From NCBI GenBank assembly GCA_011170385.1, contig DUFE01000028.1, positions 1-5,941 on the forward strand: a stretch of 5,941 bases of DNA, written 5' to 3'. The translations under genes and the position numbers were made by a program. Below are positions 5,035-5,941 of the stretch, one piece after another. How positions within the stretch are numbered: the first letter of the stretch is position 1; each line of letters starts with the position of its first letter. The notes under the pieces are model-generated. The model had not been told where the DNA came from. It saw only the letters and a list, made by a program, of their open reading frames with translations, and searched no databases. This DNA is from Dehalococcoidia bacterium. GTDB taxonomy: Bacteria > Chloroflexota > Dehalococcoidia > Dehalococcoidales > W693.

Positions 5035-5941
5035 TTACTTGGCGTAATCCACAGCCCTGGTTTCCCGCAGCACGGTGACTCTTATTTGCCCCGGATACTC
5101 CAGGCTGTCTTCTATCTTCTTGACGATGTCTCGTGCCAGCCTCATCGCCGCTAGGTCATCTATTTCCTCCGGCTTGACCAGGATGCGTATCTCGCGTCCG
5201 GCTTGAATGGCGTAAGACTTGTCCACTCCTTTGAAGCCGTCGGCGATGTCTTCCAGCGCCTTCAGCCGCTTGAGGTAGCTCTCCAGCGATTCGCGTCTGG
5301 CGCCGGGGCGAGCACTGCTGATGGCGTCCGCCGCCGAGACGATAAAGCCCCAGACACTGGTATCGCCGGCTTCCAGGTGGTGCTCGGCGACACCCCTGAC
5401 CACCTCGCTGGACTTGTCCCACTGCTTGACCAGGTCGGCACCGATGGCAGCGTGGGTGCCTTCTACTTCACGGTCGACCGCTTTACCAATATCGTGCAAC
5501 AGCCCGGCTTTCTTGGCCAGGGCGACATTAGCCCCCAGCTCCGAGGCGATCATGCCGGAAAGGTAAGCCACCTCGATGCTGTGTGCTAGCACGTTCTGCC
5601 CGTAGCTGGTGCGGTACTTTAGGCGCCCCAGCAGCTTCATCAGCTCCGGGTGCAGTCGGGGTATTCCCACCTGTAAAGCAGCCTGTTCCCCGGCGTTGTA
5701 GATGGTGGTTTCCACCTCCTCCTTAGCTTTGGCGACCACCTCTTCGATGCGAGCCGGATGGATACGCCCGTCCAGGATGAGCTTGCTCAGTGCCTGGTGG
5801 GCTATCTCCCGCCGCACCGGGTCGAAGCTGGATATAGTCACCGCCTCCGGCGTGTCGTCGATTATAAGATCGACGCCGGTGGCTTGCTCCAGCGCCCGGA
5901 TATTTCGTCCCTCGCGCCCGATGAGCCGTCCCTTCATCTCA
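5035..5941 (-). CDS. rny: Ribonuclease Y (KH and HD domains), 5' end beyond the window
   Basis: This is the C-terminal part of RNase Y, the membrane-anchored endoribonuclease that starts mRNA decay in many bacteria lacking RNase E. About 300 residues are visible of a usual 510-520; the N-terminal membrane anchor, coiled coil and start of the KH domain are cut off. The frame stays open to the edge: the codon before the ATG at 5937 is GAG, in keeping with the family's DEMKGR, so that ATG is internal. Numbered from that Met, the KH domain shows [15 protein letters not shown] and [15 protein letters not shown]. The HD domain shows His119, the HDIGKA motif (His148, Asp149), His176/His177 and Asp194, completing the metal site. 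The C-terminus ([18 protein letters not shown]) is a typical RNase Y ending, so the gene is intact here. It is upstream of ymdB, the arrangement known from Bacillus, but a 203-bp hairpin-bearing spacer separates them, so cotranscription is possible rather than shown. Confidence 0.96.
   Translation of the reverse strand, partial: EMKGRLIGREGRNIRALEQATGVDLIIDDTPEAVTISSFDPVRREIAHQALSKLILDGRIHPARIEEVVAKAKEEVETTIYNAGEQAALQVGIPRLHPELMKLLGRLKYRTSYGQNVLAHSIEVAYLSGMIASELGANVALAKKAGLLHDIGKAVDREVEGTHAAIGADLVKQWDKSSEVVRGVAEHHLEAGDTSVWGFIVSAADAISSARPGARRESLESYLKRLKALEDIADGFKGVDKSYAIQAGREIRILVKPEEIDDLAAMRLARDIVKKIEDSLEYPGQIRVTVLRETRAVDYAK

Overview
The window is a compact piece of bacterial chromosome, moderately GC-rich by eye. 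It holds six protein-coding genes and no RNA gene, transposase, CRISPR array or phage gene that I can see. The set suggests an anaerobic or facultatively anaerobic bacterium: RNase Y next to YmdB, a PlsY-type acyltransferase, and a large membrane-bound haem/Fe-S oxidoreductase of the ETF:menaquinone-oxidoreductase kind. The gene mix and the intergenic hairpins made me think of Chloroflexota (Dehalococcoidia-like). That is an impression from memory, not something the sequence proves.

Layout, left to right. Bases 1-424 (+) are the C-terminal 140 residues of a canonical zinc-ribbon sirtuin deacetylase cut by the left edge. It converges, with only 16 bp between the two stop codons, on a run of five minus-strand genes. 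Read in their own direction (right to left) these are: rny (RNase Y, 5' end cut by the right edge), a 203-bp intergenic region with strong hairpins, ymdB (metallophosphoesterase), a PHP-domain phosphatase/5'-exonuclease overlapping ymdB by one base, a divergent plsY homologue, and a 674-residue fusion of a NarI-like membrane domain, two 4Fe-4S clusters and two cysteine-rich (CCG) domains. The last four genes are tightly spaced (1-nt overlap, 19 or 34 nt, 41 nt) and are probably one transcript. Two use good Shine-Dalgarno sequences before GTG or TTG starts. The plsY homologue has a strong Shine-Dalgarno that fits a rare CTG start better than the TTG further in.

How the genes fit together. RNase Y, YmdB and the PHP protein form a plausible RNA-turnover group: endonucleolytic cleavage, hydrolysis of cyclic phosphates, and trimming of short 5' fragments or 3',5'-bisphosphates. 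The two membrane proteins downstream serve phospholipid synthesis and electron transfer to the quinone pool, and have no obvious functional tie to RNA decay.

Nothing here amounts to a clearly new system. The points most worth checking are the plsY homologue, which departs from consensus in all three active-site motifs; its probable CTG start; the hairpin-rich rny-ymdB spacer, which looks like a dispersed repeat; and the ETF-quinone-oxidoreductase-like protein with no ETF genes beside it and one cysteine-motif residue replaced by glycine.
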